The translations under genes and the position numbers were made by a program. A stretch of 64,000 bases of DNA, from NCBI GenBank assembly GCA_900468535.1, contig UBTY01000023.1, forward strand, positions 124,001 through 188,000. The letters run 5' to 3'. Source of the DNA: Hyphomicrobiales bacterium (GTDB lineage Bacteria > Pseudomonadota > Alphaproteobacteria > Rhizobiales > Rhizobiaceae). The notes beneath the pieces were generated by a model. It made no database searches. It worked only from the letters and a program-made list of their open reading frames with translations, and was not told where the DNA came from. Position 1 is the first letter of the stretch. Each line of letters opens with the position of its first letter. This document shows, piece after piece, positions 15,842 through 24,196 of the stretch.

Positions 15842-17727
15842 TCCGCATCCTTCGGCACGCCATCGGGACGCATCTGCTTCTTCAAGGCCGCGATCCGGAA
15901 GATCGCGTTCGGAGCGCCGTAACCCCGGTAACCGCGACGCTCGACAATTTCGAAGAAGAAGCCTTCGCCATAGGTTCCGCTGTAGAGCTGAAAATACTCC
16001 CCACCGTCATCCCGATCATAGAGGATGTTCTCCGCTCTAAGCCGGTCCGTCAGATTCGGGTCCAGGCCGAACCGTGCCTCGATATCGTCGTAGTAGTTCG
16101 GCGATATGTGCAGAGACTTGAAGCCAAACTTGCGCAAGGAGGCGGCAGTCGCGAAAATATCGTCCGTCGCGAAGGCGAGATGCTGTATGCCGGAGCCGAA
16201 TTTCTCAGCGATGAAATGGCCAGCAAGCGTGCGCCGATTTTCTGCACCGTTCATGGTTATGCGCAGGGCGCCGGTATCGTTTTCCACGACCTGACTGCGC
16301 ACGACACCACCAGGATCAATGATATCGACCATCGGCGTCTTCGCCGCTTCGAAGATAGAGGTATAGAACAGAAGCCAGGTCAGCATCTCGTCGAACGCGA
16401 CCGTCTGGGCCACGTGGTCGACGTGCAGCAGGCCAGCATCGCCACCGTCATCGCTATCCGTAACCGGCTCAAAGTCGATCTCGGAAAAGCGCCCGAGCGC
16501 GCTCTTGTCGTCGATGAGGTAGATCACGCCACCGCCCACGCCGCGGATGGCAGGCAACTCAAGCTCACCCTCGGCAACCGGCTGGAAAAACGGCTCGGCA
16601 TCAAGCGCGAGCGCACGCCGATAGGCAGCGGCGGCATCGTCAACGACAAGCGCCAGAGCGTAGGCGAATGTACCGTGGACGGCATAGGCGGCATTTGCAA
16701 AGCCGGTCGGCTCGACGTTGACGAGGATTTTGATCGCGCCTTGCTGGAACAGGCTGACCTTTTTGGAACGGTGTTTGGCGGCTAGCCGGAAGCCGAGCGT
16801 TTTGAGCAAAGCGATCAGATCGCCGGCCTCATCCTCGTCCGTCGCGAATTCCACGAACCCGATGCCGGTGACGACAGCGCGCTTGGGCATGGCCGCTCCG
16901 ATCTGGGTCTGCGTCTTTGCGCGCACCTGGTCGGCGAGGTAGATCAGCGAGCGATGGCCGTCGGCGGCGACAGCACGCGCGGAGCCGCCTCGAAACTGAT
17001 CGTTGAATATCTCAAGCGAGAAGTAGCCATCATATCCGGTGGACGCGACCGCTTCGGTGAAGGCGGTAACGGGAAGATCGCCTTCGCCCGGCATATTGCG
17101 GAAATGGCGGCTCCAGTAGAGCAGGTCCATGTCGATCAGCGGCGCATCCGCAAGCTGGACGATGAAGATCTTGTCCTTCGGTATGGAGCGAATGGAATCG
17201 ACCTCGATCTTTCGGGACAGCGAATGAAAGCTGTCGAGGATGAGCCCGACGTTCGGATGATTGGCGCGACGAACGATCTCCCAGGCATCGCGGTGGTCGT
17301 TGATGTAGCGCCCCCATGCCAGGGCTTCGTAGCCCGCCCTCAACCCCCGTTTTGCCGCACGCTCACCCAGTTCGTGGAAGTCCGCGGCCGCGCGGTCGAT
17401 ACCACCGAGCGCCGCCGGCGAGACATTCGAGCAGACCAGCACGAGGTCCGTTCCAAGCTCTTGCATGACATCGAACTTGCGCTCGGCGCGATCGAAGGTT
17501 CGCGAGCGCAGCGGCTCCGGCATGCCTTCAAAATCGCGGAAGGGCTGGAACAGCGTGATCTGCATTCCGAGATCGCGCACCATCCTGCCGACATCGGCCG
17601 GACTGCCGTCGAACGCAAGGAAGTCGTTCTCGAATATCTCGACACCGTCAAAGCCGGCCCGGGCGATCGCTTCCAGCTTCTCCGGAAGCTCCCCGCTGAG
17701 CGTTACCGTCGCAATTGAGGTCTTCAT
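15838..17727 (-). CDS. quiC: 3-dehydroshikimate dehydratase / HPPD-like fusion protein
   Basis: A protein of about 629 aa with two parts. Residues 1 to about 280 are a sugar-phosphate-isomerase-like TIM barrel (FDGVEIFENDFLAFDG, YEALAWGRYINDHRDAWEIV, LILDSFHSLSR, VQLADAP, YFSLEIFND), the fold of 3-dehydroshikimate dehydratase. Residues about 295 to 629 are a 4-hydroxyphenylpyruvate-dioxygenase-like VOC pair with putative metal ligands in DHVAQTVAF, IQHLAFATDDI and FFFEIVERRGYRGYG. Fusions of this layout (QuiC1 type) convert 3-dehydroshikimate to protocatechuate in quinate/shikimate catabolism; in characterised ones the dehydratase half carries the activity. Start 17727 gives the family N-terminus. 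It diverges from the ABC transporter and AroQ/AroE genes. Confidence 0.82.
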   Translation of the reverse strand: MKTSIATVTLSGELPEKLEAIARAGFDGVEIFENDFLAFDGSPADVGRMVRDLGMQITLFQPFRDFEGMPEPLRSRTFDRAERKFDVMQELGTDLVLVCSNVSPAALGGIDRAAADFHELGERAAKRGLRAGYEALAWGRYINDHRDAWEIVRRANHPNVGLILDSFHSLSRKIEVDSIRSIPKDKIFIVQLADAPLIDMDLLYWSRHFRNMPGEGDLPVTAFTEAVASTGYDGYFSLEIFNDQFRGGSARAVAADGHRSLIYLADQVRAKTQTQIGAAMPKRAVVTGIGFVEFATDEDEAGDLIALLKTLGFRLAAKHRSKKVSLFQQGAIKILVNVEPTGFANAAYAVHGTFAYALALVVDDAAAAYRRALALDAEPFFQPVAEGELELPAIRGVGGGVIYLIDDKSALGRFSEIDFEPVTDSDDGGDAGLLHVDHVAQTVAFDEMLTWLLFYTSIFEAAKTPMVDIIDPGGVVRSQVVENDTGALRITMNGAENRRTLAGHFIAEKFGSGIQHLAFATDDIFATAASLRKFGFKSLHISPNYYDDIEARFGLDPNLTDRLRAENILYDRDDGGEYFQLYSGTYGEGFFFEIVERRGYRGYGAPNAIFRIAALKKQMRPDGVPKDAD

Positions 17728-17844
17728 GGCCAAGCCTTTCTCGCCGGAAATTGGTGCGAGCGGCAAAAGCAGAGATCCTGCCGTCGCCGCCCGAAGACAT
17801 TATGTCGAATATCGTGAGAATTTCAATTCAGTTGGTTAAATAGA

Positions 17845-17860
17845 AAATCTCATACGATTT
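17845..17860. promoter_or_regulatory. Inverted repeat in the divergent quiC / transporter spacer, candidate GntR operator
   Basis: AAATC (17845-17849) and GATTT (17856-17860) flank TCATAC, immediately followed by TATAAA at 17860-17865. The AT-rich spacer lies between the divergent dehydratase gene and binding-protein gene, where control by one or both nearby GntR repressors would be expected. The repeat is short, so the call is tentative. Confidence 0.3.
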
Positions 17861-17968
17861 ATAAAAACTATGTTGCCTTCAGCCGCCTCCTCTGACAACA
17901 ATACGAGCCTACGGTCAGAGGAGCGCAGGCCCGCCAAGCCACGCGACCGTCAAACGGAGGAGGAAACA

Positions 17969-18799
17969 ATGTTCAAATCAATGCTGACGCGCCGCAACGC
18001 AATGCTGGGTGCCGTAGCTCTCATGACAGCGGTCGGGCTTTCCCGACCGGCAGCGGCAATCACCCCCGATGAAATCAAGGCCAGAGGCAAGCTGATCGTC
18101 GGGATCCAGGGAGACAACCCGCCATGGGGTTTCGTCACCAGCGCTGGCAAGCAGGACGGCCTTGATGCCGATATCGCAACCCTGTTCGGCAAGGAACTCG
18201 GCGTTCCGGTCGAATTCGTTCCGCTCGAGGTCAACAATCGCATTCCCGCCCTGACCACAGGACGGGTGGACGTGCTGTTTGCGACGATGGCGATGCTGCC
18301 GGACCGCGCCAAGGCCGTGCAGTTCAGCAAGCCTTATGTCGCGAATGCCATCGTGCTGATCGGACCAAAGTCGATGTCGATCAAGAGCAACGAGGACATG
18401 GCGAGCCTGACGATCGGCGTCGCCAAGGGCGCGGCTCAGGACACGCAGGTCACGAAGAATGCCCCGCAAACCGCGACGATCCGGCGCTTCGACGGCGATG
18501 CCGCCAGCGTCCAAGCACTCGCATCCGGACAGGTGCAGGCCCTCGGTGGCAACATCTTCTACATGGACCGCGTCGAGAAGGCCCGCCCCGGCGAGTTCGA
18601 GAACAAGCTCGAGTTCCAGAAGCTCTACAACGGTGCATGCACGCGCCTTGGTGAGAAGGAACTCAACGCTGCCCTCAACACCTTTATCGATAAGATCAAG
18701 GGTAATGGTGAGCTGAAGGCAGTCTACGACAAGTGGATGAAGGTCCCCGTTCCGGAATTCCCCGCGACACTCGAAGGCATTCCGTTCACCGCGAACTGA
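17969..18799 (+). CDS. ABC transporter substrate-binding protein, polar-amino-acid (HisJ) family
   Basis: A 276-aa protein with ACGGAGGAGGAAACA before the ATG. The signal peptide ends near RPAAA (residue 30). The mature domain is a SBP_bac_3 type II binding protein: GKLIVGIQGDNPPWGFV, GLDADIATLFGKELG, TTGRVDVLFATMAMLPDRAKAVQFSKPY and ELNAALNTFIDKIKGNG. The family normally takes amino acids or opines. Placement beside AroQ, AroE and a dehydroshikimate dehydratase suggests a shikimate-pathway carboxylate as ligand instead, which is inference. A stem-loop follows the stop. Confidence 0.88.
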   Translation: MFKSMLTRRNAMLGAVALMTAVGLSRPAAAITPDEIKARGKLIVGIQGDNPPWGFVTSAGKQDGLDADIATLFGKELGVPVEFVPLEVNNRIPALTTGRVDVLFATMAMLPDRAKAVQFSKPYVANAIVLIGPKSMSIKSNEDMASLTIGVAKGAAQDTQVTKNAPQTATIRRFDGDAASVQALASGQVQALGGNIFYMDRVEKARPGEFENKLEFQKLYNGACTRLGEKELNAALNTFIDKIKGNGELKAVYDKWMKVPVPEFPATLEGIPFTAN

Positions 18800-18829
18800 C
18801 GCTTTCCGACTTCAGTGAGAAAATGATCA

Positions 18830-18857
18830 GGTTGGGCATTGGCTTCAGTGCCCAACC
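18830..18857 (+). other. Intercistronic stem-loop after binding-protein gene
   Basis: A perfect 9-bp stem, GGTTGGGCA (18830-18838) and TGCCCAACC (18849-18857), with a 10-nt loop. No T-run follows. It lies between the binding-protein and aroQ genes, a position where such hairpins commonly protect the abundant upstream message and reduce read-through. Confidence 0.6.
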
Positions 18858-18905
18858 GGCTTGCAGCTCATACCCTCAGACTGCCCTGCGCCATGGAGCG
18901 AGATC

Positions 18906-19349
18906 ATGACCAGAACGATTTTCGTTCTCAATGGACCGAATTTGAACCTGCTCGGGCAGCGCGAGCCAGCGATCTACGGAACAACGACACTCGAAGACAT
19001 CAAGGCTAAATGTATCAGCAAGGCGCAAGGTCTGGGTTTCGAAGTCGATTTCCGGCAAACCAATTTTGAAGGCGAACTTGTTGAAAGCGTCCATCAGGCG
19101 CGCAACGGAGCCTGCGGCATCATTATCAACCCCGCCGCCTATACATTCACCTCGATCGCACTGCTCGACGCCCTGAAGACGTTCGACCCGCCGAAGATCG
19201 AGCTGCATATTTCCAATGTCCACGCGCGCGAAGAGATCTACCACAAATCGCTGATCTCCCGGATCGCGACGGCAATCCTGATCGGCTTCGGAGCGGATGG
19301 TTATGAGCTCGCCGTGCAGGCCATGGCCGGAATGGTTCGACGAGGCTGA
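18906..19349 (+). CDS. aroQ: Type II 3-dehydroquinate dehydratase
   Basis: A 147-aa protein of typical family length. It carries NGPNLNLLGQREPAIYG with catalytic Tyr24 and Arg19, the substrate-binding NPAAYTFTSIAL, and ELHISNVHAREE with His101 and Arg108. It interconverts 3-dehydroquinate and 3-dehydroshikimate in the cytoplasm. Here the setting is catabolic: between an ABC binding protein and its permeases and close to a dehydroshikimate dehydratase, so it probably feeds quinate carbon toward protocatechuate rather than serving aromatic biosynthesis. Confidence 0.93.
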   Translation: MTRTIFVLNGPNLNLLGQREPAIYGTTTLEDIKAKCISKAQGLGFEVDFRQTNFEGELVESVHQARNGACGIIINPAAYTFTSIALLDALKTFDPPKIELHISNVHAREEIYHKSLISRIATAILIGFGADGYELAVQAMAGMVRRG

Positions 19350-19358
19350 GGAATCGCG

Positions 19359-20027
19359 ATGAACTATACGCTCGACTTCTCGCCTGTTATCGACGGGCTC
19401 CCAACTCTCCTTCTTGGCTGTCTCGGCACATTCTTCCTCGCCATCTGCGGCATGATCCTGGCGATCATCATCGGCGTCGGCGGGGTGGCATTGCGCGACA
19501 GCGCTTTGAAACCAGTTCGTTGGCTGGTGATCGCCTTCGTGGAGCTGATCCGCAACACGCCGTTCCTGGTCCAGATATTCTTTCTCTACTTCGCCCTGCC
19601 GCTCGCCGGGATTCGGCTGGATCCAACACCGACTGCCATCATTGCGCTCGGCATCAACGGCGGAGCCTATGCGATCGAGATTATCCGCGGCGGTGTCCAG
19701 TCTATCCCAAAGGGTCAGATGGAGGCAGGCCTTGCCCTTGGTCTTCACAAGGCACAGGTGTTCAGACTGATCATTCTCAAGCCAGCGCTGCGCGCGATCT
19801 ACCCATCGCTGACAAGCCAGTTTGTCTTGCTGACTCTTTCGACAAGCATCGCCTCGGCAATCTCGGCCTACGAACTGACCTCGGTTTCACAGCGGATCGA
19901 ATCCGAGAGCTTCCGGAGCTTCGAGGTCTATTTCACCGTCACGCTGTTCTACCTCGTGATTTCCTGGATCATGATGCGCCTGTTTGCCCTCTTCTCGGCG
20001 CGTTATTTCACCTATCCGGTCAAGTAG
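19359..20027 (+). CDS. ABC transporter permease, HisM/HisQ family
   Basis: A 222-aa inner-membrane protein of the His/Glu/Gln/Arg/opine permease family: VELIRNTPFLVQIFFLYFALP, then AYAIEIIRGGVQSIPKGQMEAGLALGL (EAA loop) and PSLTSQFVLLTLSTSIASAISAYEL. It starts 9 bases after aroQ and is followed 13 bases later by its partner permease. Confidence 0.9.
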   Translation: MNYTLDFSPVIDGLPTLLLGCLGTFFLAICGMILAIIIGVGGVALRDSALKPVRWLVIAFVELIRNTPFLVQIFFLYFALPLAGIRLDPTPTAIIALGINGGAYAIEIIRGGVQSIPKGQMEAGLALGLHKAQVFRLIILKPALRAIYPSLTSQFVLLTLSTSIASAISAYELTSVSQRIESESFRSFEVYFTVTLFYLVISWIMMRLFALFSARYFTYPVK

Positions 20028-20040
20028 GGGAGCGATAGCC

Positions 20041-20682
20041 ATGGGTCGCGAAGAGTTCGTTTTCCTGCTGATCGGCCTCAAGTGGACAGTGCTGTTGTCA
20101 GCCGTCGGCTTTGTCTGCGGATGCATCGCGGGGCTGGGCGTCGCCCTGGCACGCACGTCTCAAATCCCGCTGTTGGAGCGTGTGACCGCAGGCTACATCG
20201 CGATCTTTCAAGGCACGCCGCTGCTCATGCAACTCTTCGTTGTCTACTACGGCCTGGCCCTCGTTGGCCTGAAGCTGGACGCGTGGGTCGCGGTGGCCAT
20301 TGGCTTGACCCTCCATGCCAGCGCTTATCTCGGTGAAATCTGGAGAGGCTCGATCGATGCGGTTCCGCGCGGACAGACGGAGGCCGCCAAGGCGCTCAGC
20401 CTCAAATACGTCTCGCGCATGAAGGACGTCATACTGCCGCAGGCGCTCCGCATCTCGTTGCCAGCAACGATCGGATTTCTCGTCCAGCTGATCAAGGGCA
20501 CTTCGCTTGCCTCGATCGTCGGCTTCACCGAGCTGACGCGGGCTGGAAACATCATTTCCAACCAGATCTTTCAGCCGCTGACGGTCTTCGGCGTCGTCGG
20601 CGCGCTGTACTTCCTGATGTGCTGCCCGCTGACGATCGTCGGCGCGCGGCTGGAACGCAAATTCGCGGCGTCGGCGCGCTGA
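20041..20682 (+). CDS. ABC transporter permease, HisM/HisQ family (partner)
   Basis: A 213-aa inner-membrane permease: YIAIFQGTPLLMQLFVVYYGLALVG, the EAA loop EIWRGSIDAVPRGQTEAAKALSL and LPATIGFLVQLIKGTSLASIVGFTEL. ATG 20041 is used; the in-frame upstream extension overlaps the preceding gene and is not family-like. It forms the heterodimeric channel with the preceding permease. Confidence 0.9.
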   Translation: MGREEFVFLLIGLKWTVLLSAVGFVCGCIAGLGVALARTSQIPLLERVTAGYIAIFQGTPLLMQLFVVYYGLALVGLKLDAWVAVAIGLTLHASAYLGEIWRGSIDAVPRGQTEAAKALSLKYVSRMKDVILPQALRISLPATIGFLVQLIKGTSLASIVGFTELTRAGNIISNQIFQPLTVFGVVGALYFLMCCPLTIVGARLERKFAASAR

Positions 20683-20724
20683 ACCGATCACGGGCCGTCC
20701 CGGCGATTTTTGGAGACTTGAGTG

Positions 20725-21489
20725 ATGAATACCTCCGACCTGGCTTCTACCGGTCAAACGATGATCACGATGAACAACGTCGAGAAGTGGTATGGCGCGT
20801 TTCAGGCGCTCCACGACATCAACATGTCCGTCCACAAGGGCGAGAAAATCGTTTTGTGCGGTCCTTCAGGCAGCGGAAAATCCACGCTCATTCGCTGCAT
20901 CAACCATCTCGAGACCTACCAGAAGGGGGAAATCCGGGTCGGCGGCATTCTGTTGGGCAACCAGTCAAAGGCTATCGATGCCATTCGGCGCGAGGTGGGT
21001 ATGGTCTTCCAGCAGTTCAACCTCTTCCCGCACCTGACAGTCCTTCAAAATTGCATGCTGGCGCCGATGCGCGCCCTTGGCCTTGGCAAGGCGGAGGCCG
21101 AAGAGCGCGCCCGCTCCCTGCTCGGTCGGGTCAAAATCCTGGAACAGGCCGACAAGTATCCGCTGCAGCTTTCCGGCGGCCAGCAGCAGCGCGTTGCCAT
21201 CGCTCGAGCCCTCTGCATGCGACCGAAGATAATGCTGTTCGACGAGCCGACGTCCGCCCTCGATCCGGAGATGGTCAAGGAGGTGCTCGACACGATGATC
21301 AGCCTTGCCGAGGAGGGCATGACGATGATCTGCGTCACCCATGAGATGGGCTTTGCACGCCAGGTGGCCGACAGGGTGATCTTCATGGCGAGCGGCGCCG
21401 TCGTCGAGGAAGCACCACCGGCCGACTTCTTTACCAATCCGAAGCACGAACGAACGCGCAAGTTCCTCGGCGAGATCCTACGCAACTAG
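20725..21489 (+). CDS. ABC transporter ATP-binding protein, polar-amino-acid type
   Basis: A 254-aa ATPase with Walker [10 protein letters not shown] (about 46-54), signature [15 protein letters not shown], Walker [15 protein letters not shown] and the switch histidine in [21 protein letters not shown] lies 9 bases before ATG 20725; the GTG one codon earlier is equally possible. It completes the importer encoded with aroQ. Confidence 0.92.
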   Translation: MNTSDLASTGQTMITMNNVEKWYGAFQALHDINMSVHKGEKIVLCGPSGSGKSTLIRCINHLETYQKGEIRVGGILLGNQSKAIDAIRREVGMVFQQFNLFPHLTVLQNCMLAPMRALGLGKAEAEERARSLLGRVKILEQADKYPLQLSGGQQQRVAIARALCMRPKIMLFDEPTSALDPEMVKEVLDTMISLAEEGMTMICVTHEMGFARQVADRVIFMASGAVVEEAPPADFFTNPKHERTRKFLGEILRN

Positions 21490-21549
21490 ATCGACCCATC
21501 GCCGCGTCGGCCTGATCCAGACGATCGGGCCCATCCAAGAGTCAATGAC

Positions 21550-22380
21550 ATGATTACCGGCACAACAAAACTCATCGCGCACCTCGGCTATCCCACGGAG
21601 GCGTTCAAGGCTCCGCTGATATACAATCCCTATTTCGAACAGGCCGGTATCGATGCAGTCGTCATGCCGATGGGGTGCAAGCCCGCCGACTATGCATCGT
21701 TTCTGAAGCTTGTTTTCCGGCTTTCCAATATTCACGGCGCGCTGATCACCATGCCGCACAAGGTCACGACGATGCGGCTGCTCGATCGGACATCGACGAA
21801 TGCCAAGGTTGCAGGCGCTTGCAATGCAGTTCGCCTCGGCCCGGAGGGAGAACTGATTGGCGACATGTTCGATGGCGAAGGGTTTGTGCGCGGACTTCTG
21901 CGAAAGGGTCGGCAGGTATCTGGAGCGAGCGTCCTAATCGCGGGTGCCGGCGGGGTTGGCTCCGCGATCGCGGCCTCGCTCGCCAATGCCGGTGTCGGCA
22001 GGGTTGCGCTGTTTGATCCTGACAGTGCGTCGATGATGGGGTTGGGCGAGCGGCTTCGAACGCATTATCCCAGTGTTCACGTCACGACCGGCTCAAATGA
22101 TCCCGACGGCTTCGACATTATCGTCAACGCGACGCCGCTCGGCATGCAGAAGAATGATCCGCTTCCCTTCGACGTCTCCCGCCTTGCTTCCTCGACATTC
22201 GTTGGCGAGGTTGTCATGAAGGAGCAGATGACGCCGCTTCTGCAGGCCGCCAAGGCGCTTGGATGCGACTACCAGGTCGGAACCGACATGCTGTTTGAGC
22301 AAATTCCCGCCTATCTCGAGTTCTTTGGCTTTCCGACGACGACAGCGGAACATTTGCGTTCGCTCGCGAAGCTTGGCTGA
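21550..22380 (+). CDS. AroE-like shikimate/quinate dehydrogenase, atypical substrate site
   Basis: A 276-aa protein of AroE size and fold: catalytic Lys71 in ITMPHKVTTM, AGACNAVRL, the NAD(P) loop GAGGVGSAIA (about 132-140) and the C-terminal GTDMLFEQ. The usual shikimate-binding SxS motif near the N-terminus (normally xSxSP) is replaced by GYPTEAFKAP, and the catalytic-Asp block reads GDMFDGEG instead of GDNTDGxG. These changes point to a catabolic quinate/shikimate dehydrogenase-like branch or another cyclitol acid, not the housekeeping enzyme. It follows the transporter ATPase by 60 bases. Confidence 0.8.
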   Translation: MITGTTKLIAHLGYPTEAFKAPLIYNPYFEQAGIDAVVMPMGCKPADYASFLKLVFRLSNIHGALITMPHKVTTMRLLDRTSTNAKVAGACNAVRLGPEGELIGDMFDGEGFVRGLLRKGRQVSGASVLIAGAGGVGSAIAASLANAGVGRVALFDPDSASMMGLGERLRTHYPSVHVTTGSNDPDGFDIIVNATPLGMQKNDPLPFDVSRLASSTFVGEVVMKEQMTPLLQAAKALGCDYQVGTDMLFEQIPAYLEFFGFPTTTAEHLRSLAKLG

Positions 22381-22410
22381 ACGCCTGTCGGCGAGGATCC
22401 AGCAATTCTC

Positions 22411-22803
22411 CTACTCTTCCGGGCAGGGAAATTTCTTCGGAAATGCCCGATTAACCGCCGAGTTCATTGAGGTCGTGCCCTTCAGTTCGTGAGTGTCGAG
22501 CCAATGGCACAGCTCCTGAGTAACCTGCGTGGCACTCGATGTCGGCATGCAGTATTCGGGGAGAAGCCGTTCTCTCAAGCGTTCCCATGATGCAGCGCGG
22601 GTCGGCTGCGAACGGATGCTCTCATAGAACCGGCGTTCGAGATATGCCCGGCTGTCCAGCAACCCGGCCACGTAGTTCGTTGCACCTTGCTGATCGCTCT
22701 TGCAGAGGGCCCGGAACTGCTCGACGGTCATGAAGTTCGTCGCCAAGGCGGAATTGCTCGGCAGAACAAAAAAGGCCAGCAAGAGAAGAGGATGGATACG
22801 CAA
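22411..22803 (-). CDS. Secreted Rap1a/Tai-like protein
   Basis: 130 aa from a TTG start preceded by GGGAG seven bases upstream; no ATG or GTG lies upstream of the leader in a sensible place. A signal peptide (LLLLAFFVLPSNSALA) precedes a short domain with LCKSDQ, ATNYVAGLLDSR, YCMPTSSATQVTQELCHWLDTH and a terminal FPC. This spacing of Cys, YxxG and the closing FPC resembles the Rap1a/Tai domain, known from type VI secretion immunity proteins in Serratia and from many orphan periplasmic proteins. No effector or type VI gene is nearby, so an immunity role is not supported by context. Confidence 0.6.
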   Translation of the reverse strand: MRIHPLLLLAFFVLPSNSALATNFMTVEQFRALCKSDQQGATNYVAGLLDSRAYLERRFYESIRSQPTRAASWERLRERLLPEYCMPTSSATQVTQELCHWLDTHELKGTTSMNSAVNRAFPKKFPCPEE

Positions 22804-22983
22804 GGAACGACTCCCGCAAGTTCACACGATCTCTTCTTCTAACCATCGCTGCCTTTTATGCCACCCCGGGCATTCCGGAAAACCGCAGACAACAAACGCA
22901 ATGCGCTTGGAATTCTTCGGTCGCGACAAAAACATGACCATTGCGATGAAGTTTTCATCATGATTTTACCGGATGATAAATTT

Positions 22984-22999
22984 TTGACCATTTGATAAA
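22984..22999. promoter_or_regulatory. RutR-like operator upstream of rutA
   Basis: TTGACCATTTGATAAA matches the E. coli RutR consensus TTGACCA-N2-TGGTCAA at 12 of 14 specified bases, with a perfect left half. It lies 42 bases upstream of the sigma-54 element. RutR is a TetR-type uracil/thymine-responsive regulator; no rutR gene is in the window. Confidence 0.5.
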
Positions 23000-23040
23000 T
23001 TTTCGTTTCAGAATTTGTTGATTTTGCTAGGTTTTTCGAA

Positions 23041-23057
23041 CTGGCACGCAATCTGCT
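23041..23057 (+). promoter_or_regulatory. Sigma-54 (RpoN) promoter of the rut operon
   Basis: CTGGCACGCAATCTGCT has the invariant GG (23043-23044) and GC (23055-23056) at the required 12-base offset and agrees with YTGGCACGRNNNTTGCW at all but two positions. Predicted transcription start is near 23068, giving a leader of about 37 nt before rutA. This fits nitrogen-limitation control through NtrC, as known for the E. coli rut operon. Confidence 0.75.
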
Positions 23058-23104
23058 TCTATTGGAGGGACCAGAACAGATCCCATGTGGAGCAGGAGAG
23101 ACTT

Positions 23105-24196
23105 ATGGAAATCGGCGTCTTCATCCCAATCGGAAACAATGGATGGCTGCTGTCTGAGAATGCCCCTCAGTATCAGCCGAGCTTCGAACTGAACAAGGAG
23201 ATCACCCTCAAGGCGGAGAAGTACGGCTTCGACTTCGTTCTCTCGATGATCAAGCTCCGCGGCTTTGGCGGCAAGACCGAGTTCTGGGATCACAATCTCG
23301 AATCCTTCACGCTCATGTCCGGCCTTGCGGCCGTCACGACCCGCATCAAGCTCTTCGCCACCGCGGCGACGCTGGTTATGCCTCCCGCGATTGTCGCGCG
23401 AATGGCATCGACGATCGACTCGATCTCGAACGGACGTTTCGGCCTCAATCTCGTCACCGGCTGGCAGCGTCCGGAGTATTCGCAGATGGGCATGTGGCCT
23501 GGGGACGAATATTTCAGCAAGCGCTACGACTATCTCGCCGAGTACGCGACCGTGCTGCGCAATCTCTGGGAAACGGGAACGAGTGACCTGAAGGGCGAAT
23601 TCTTCCAGATGGAGGACTGCAAGCTCAGCCCGCGTCCGCAGGCAGACATGAAGATCATCTGCGCCGGGTCGTCGAATGCCGGCATGGATTTCTCCGCACA
23701 ATATGCCGATTACAATTTCTGCTTCGGCGTAGGCGTCAACACGCCGACGGCGTTTGCTTCGGCGGCCGAACGGCTTCAGGCGGCAACTGCCAAGACGGGT
23801 CGTGACGTCTCGTCCTTCGTACTTTTCATGGTGATTGCCGACGAGACGGACGAAGCAGCCCGCGCCAAGTGGGAACATTACAAGGCGGGCGCCGATCAGG
23901 AGGCGATTTCCTGGCTTGGCGTACAGGGTGCTGCCGATACCAAGTCGGGCTCGGACACCAACGTTCGCCAGATGGCGGACCCTGTCTCCGCCGTCAACAT
24001 CAACATGGGAACTTTGGTCGGCTCCTATGAAACAATCGCAAGGCTGCTCGACGAGGTGCCGACCGTACCGGGCACCGGTGGCGTGCTCCTGACTTTCGAC
24101 GACTTCGTCAAGGGCGTCGAGGATTTCGGCACGAGAATTCAACCTCTCATGAAATGCCGCGAGCATATCAAGCCAATGCTGGAGGCAGCAGAATGA
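23105..24196 (+). CDS. rutA: Pyrimidine monooxygenase RutA
   Basis: A 363-aa luciferase-like flavin monooxygenase: [53 protein letters not shown] and the C-terminal [13 protein letters not shown]. RutA opens the uracil or thymine ring between N3 and C4 using FMNH2 and O2. The start at 23105 matches the family N-terminus, with GGAGAGACTT just before it. It begins the rut operon; rutB overlaps its stop by ATGA. Confidence 0.95.
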   Translation: MEIGVFIPIGNNGWLLSENAPQYQPSFELNKEITLKAEKYGFDFVLSMIKLRGFGGKTEFWDHNLESFTLMSGLAAVTTRIKLFATAATLVMPPAIVARMASTIDSISNGRFGLNLVTGWQRPEYSQMGMWPGDEYFSKRYDYLAEYATVLRNLWETGTSDLKGEFFQMEDCKLSPRPQADMKIICAGSSNAGMDFSAQYADYNFCFGVGVNTPTAFASAAERLQAATAKTGRDVSSFVLFMVIADETDEAARAKWEHYKAGADQEAISWLGVQGAADTKSGSDTNVRQMADPVSAVNINMGTLVGSYETIARLLDEVPTVPGTGGVLLTFDDFVKGVEDFGTRIQPLMKCREHIKPMLEAAE

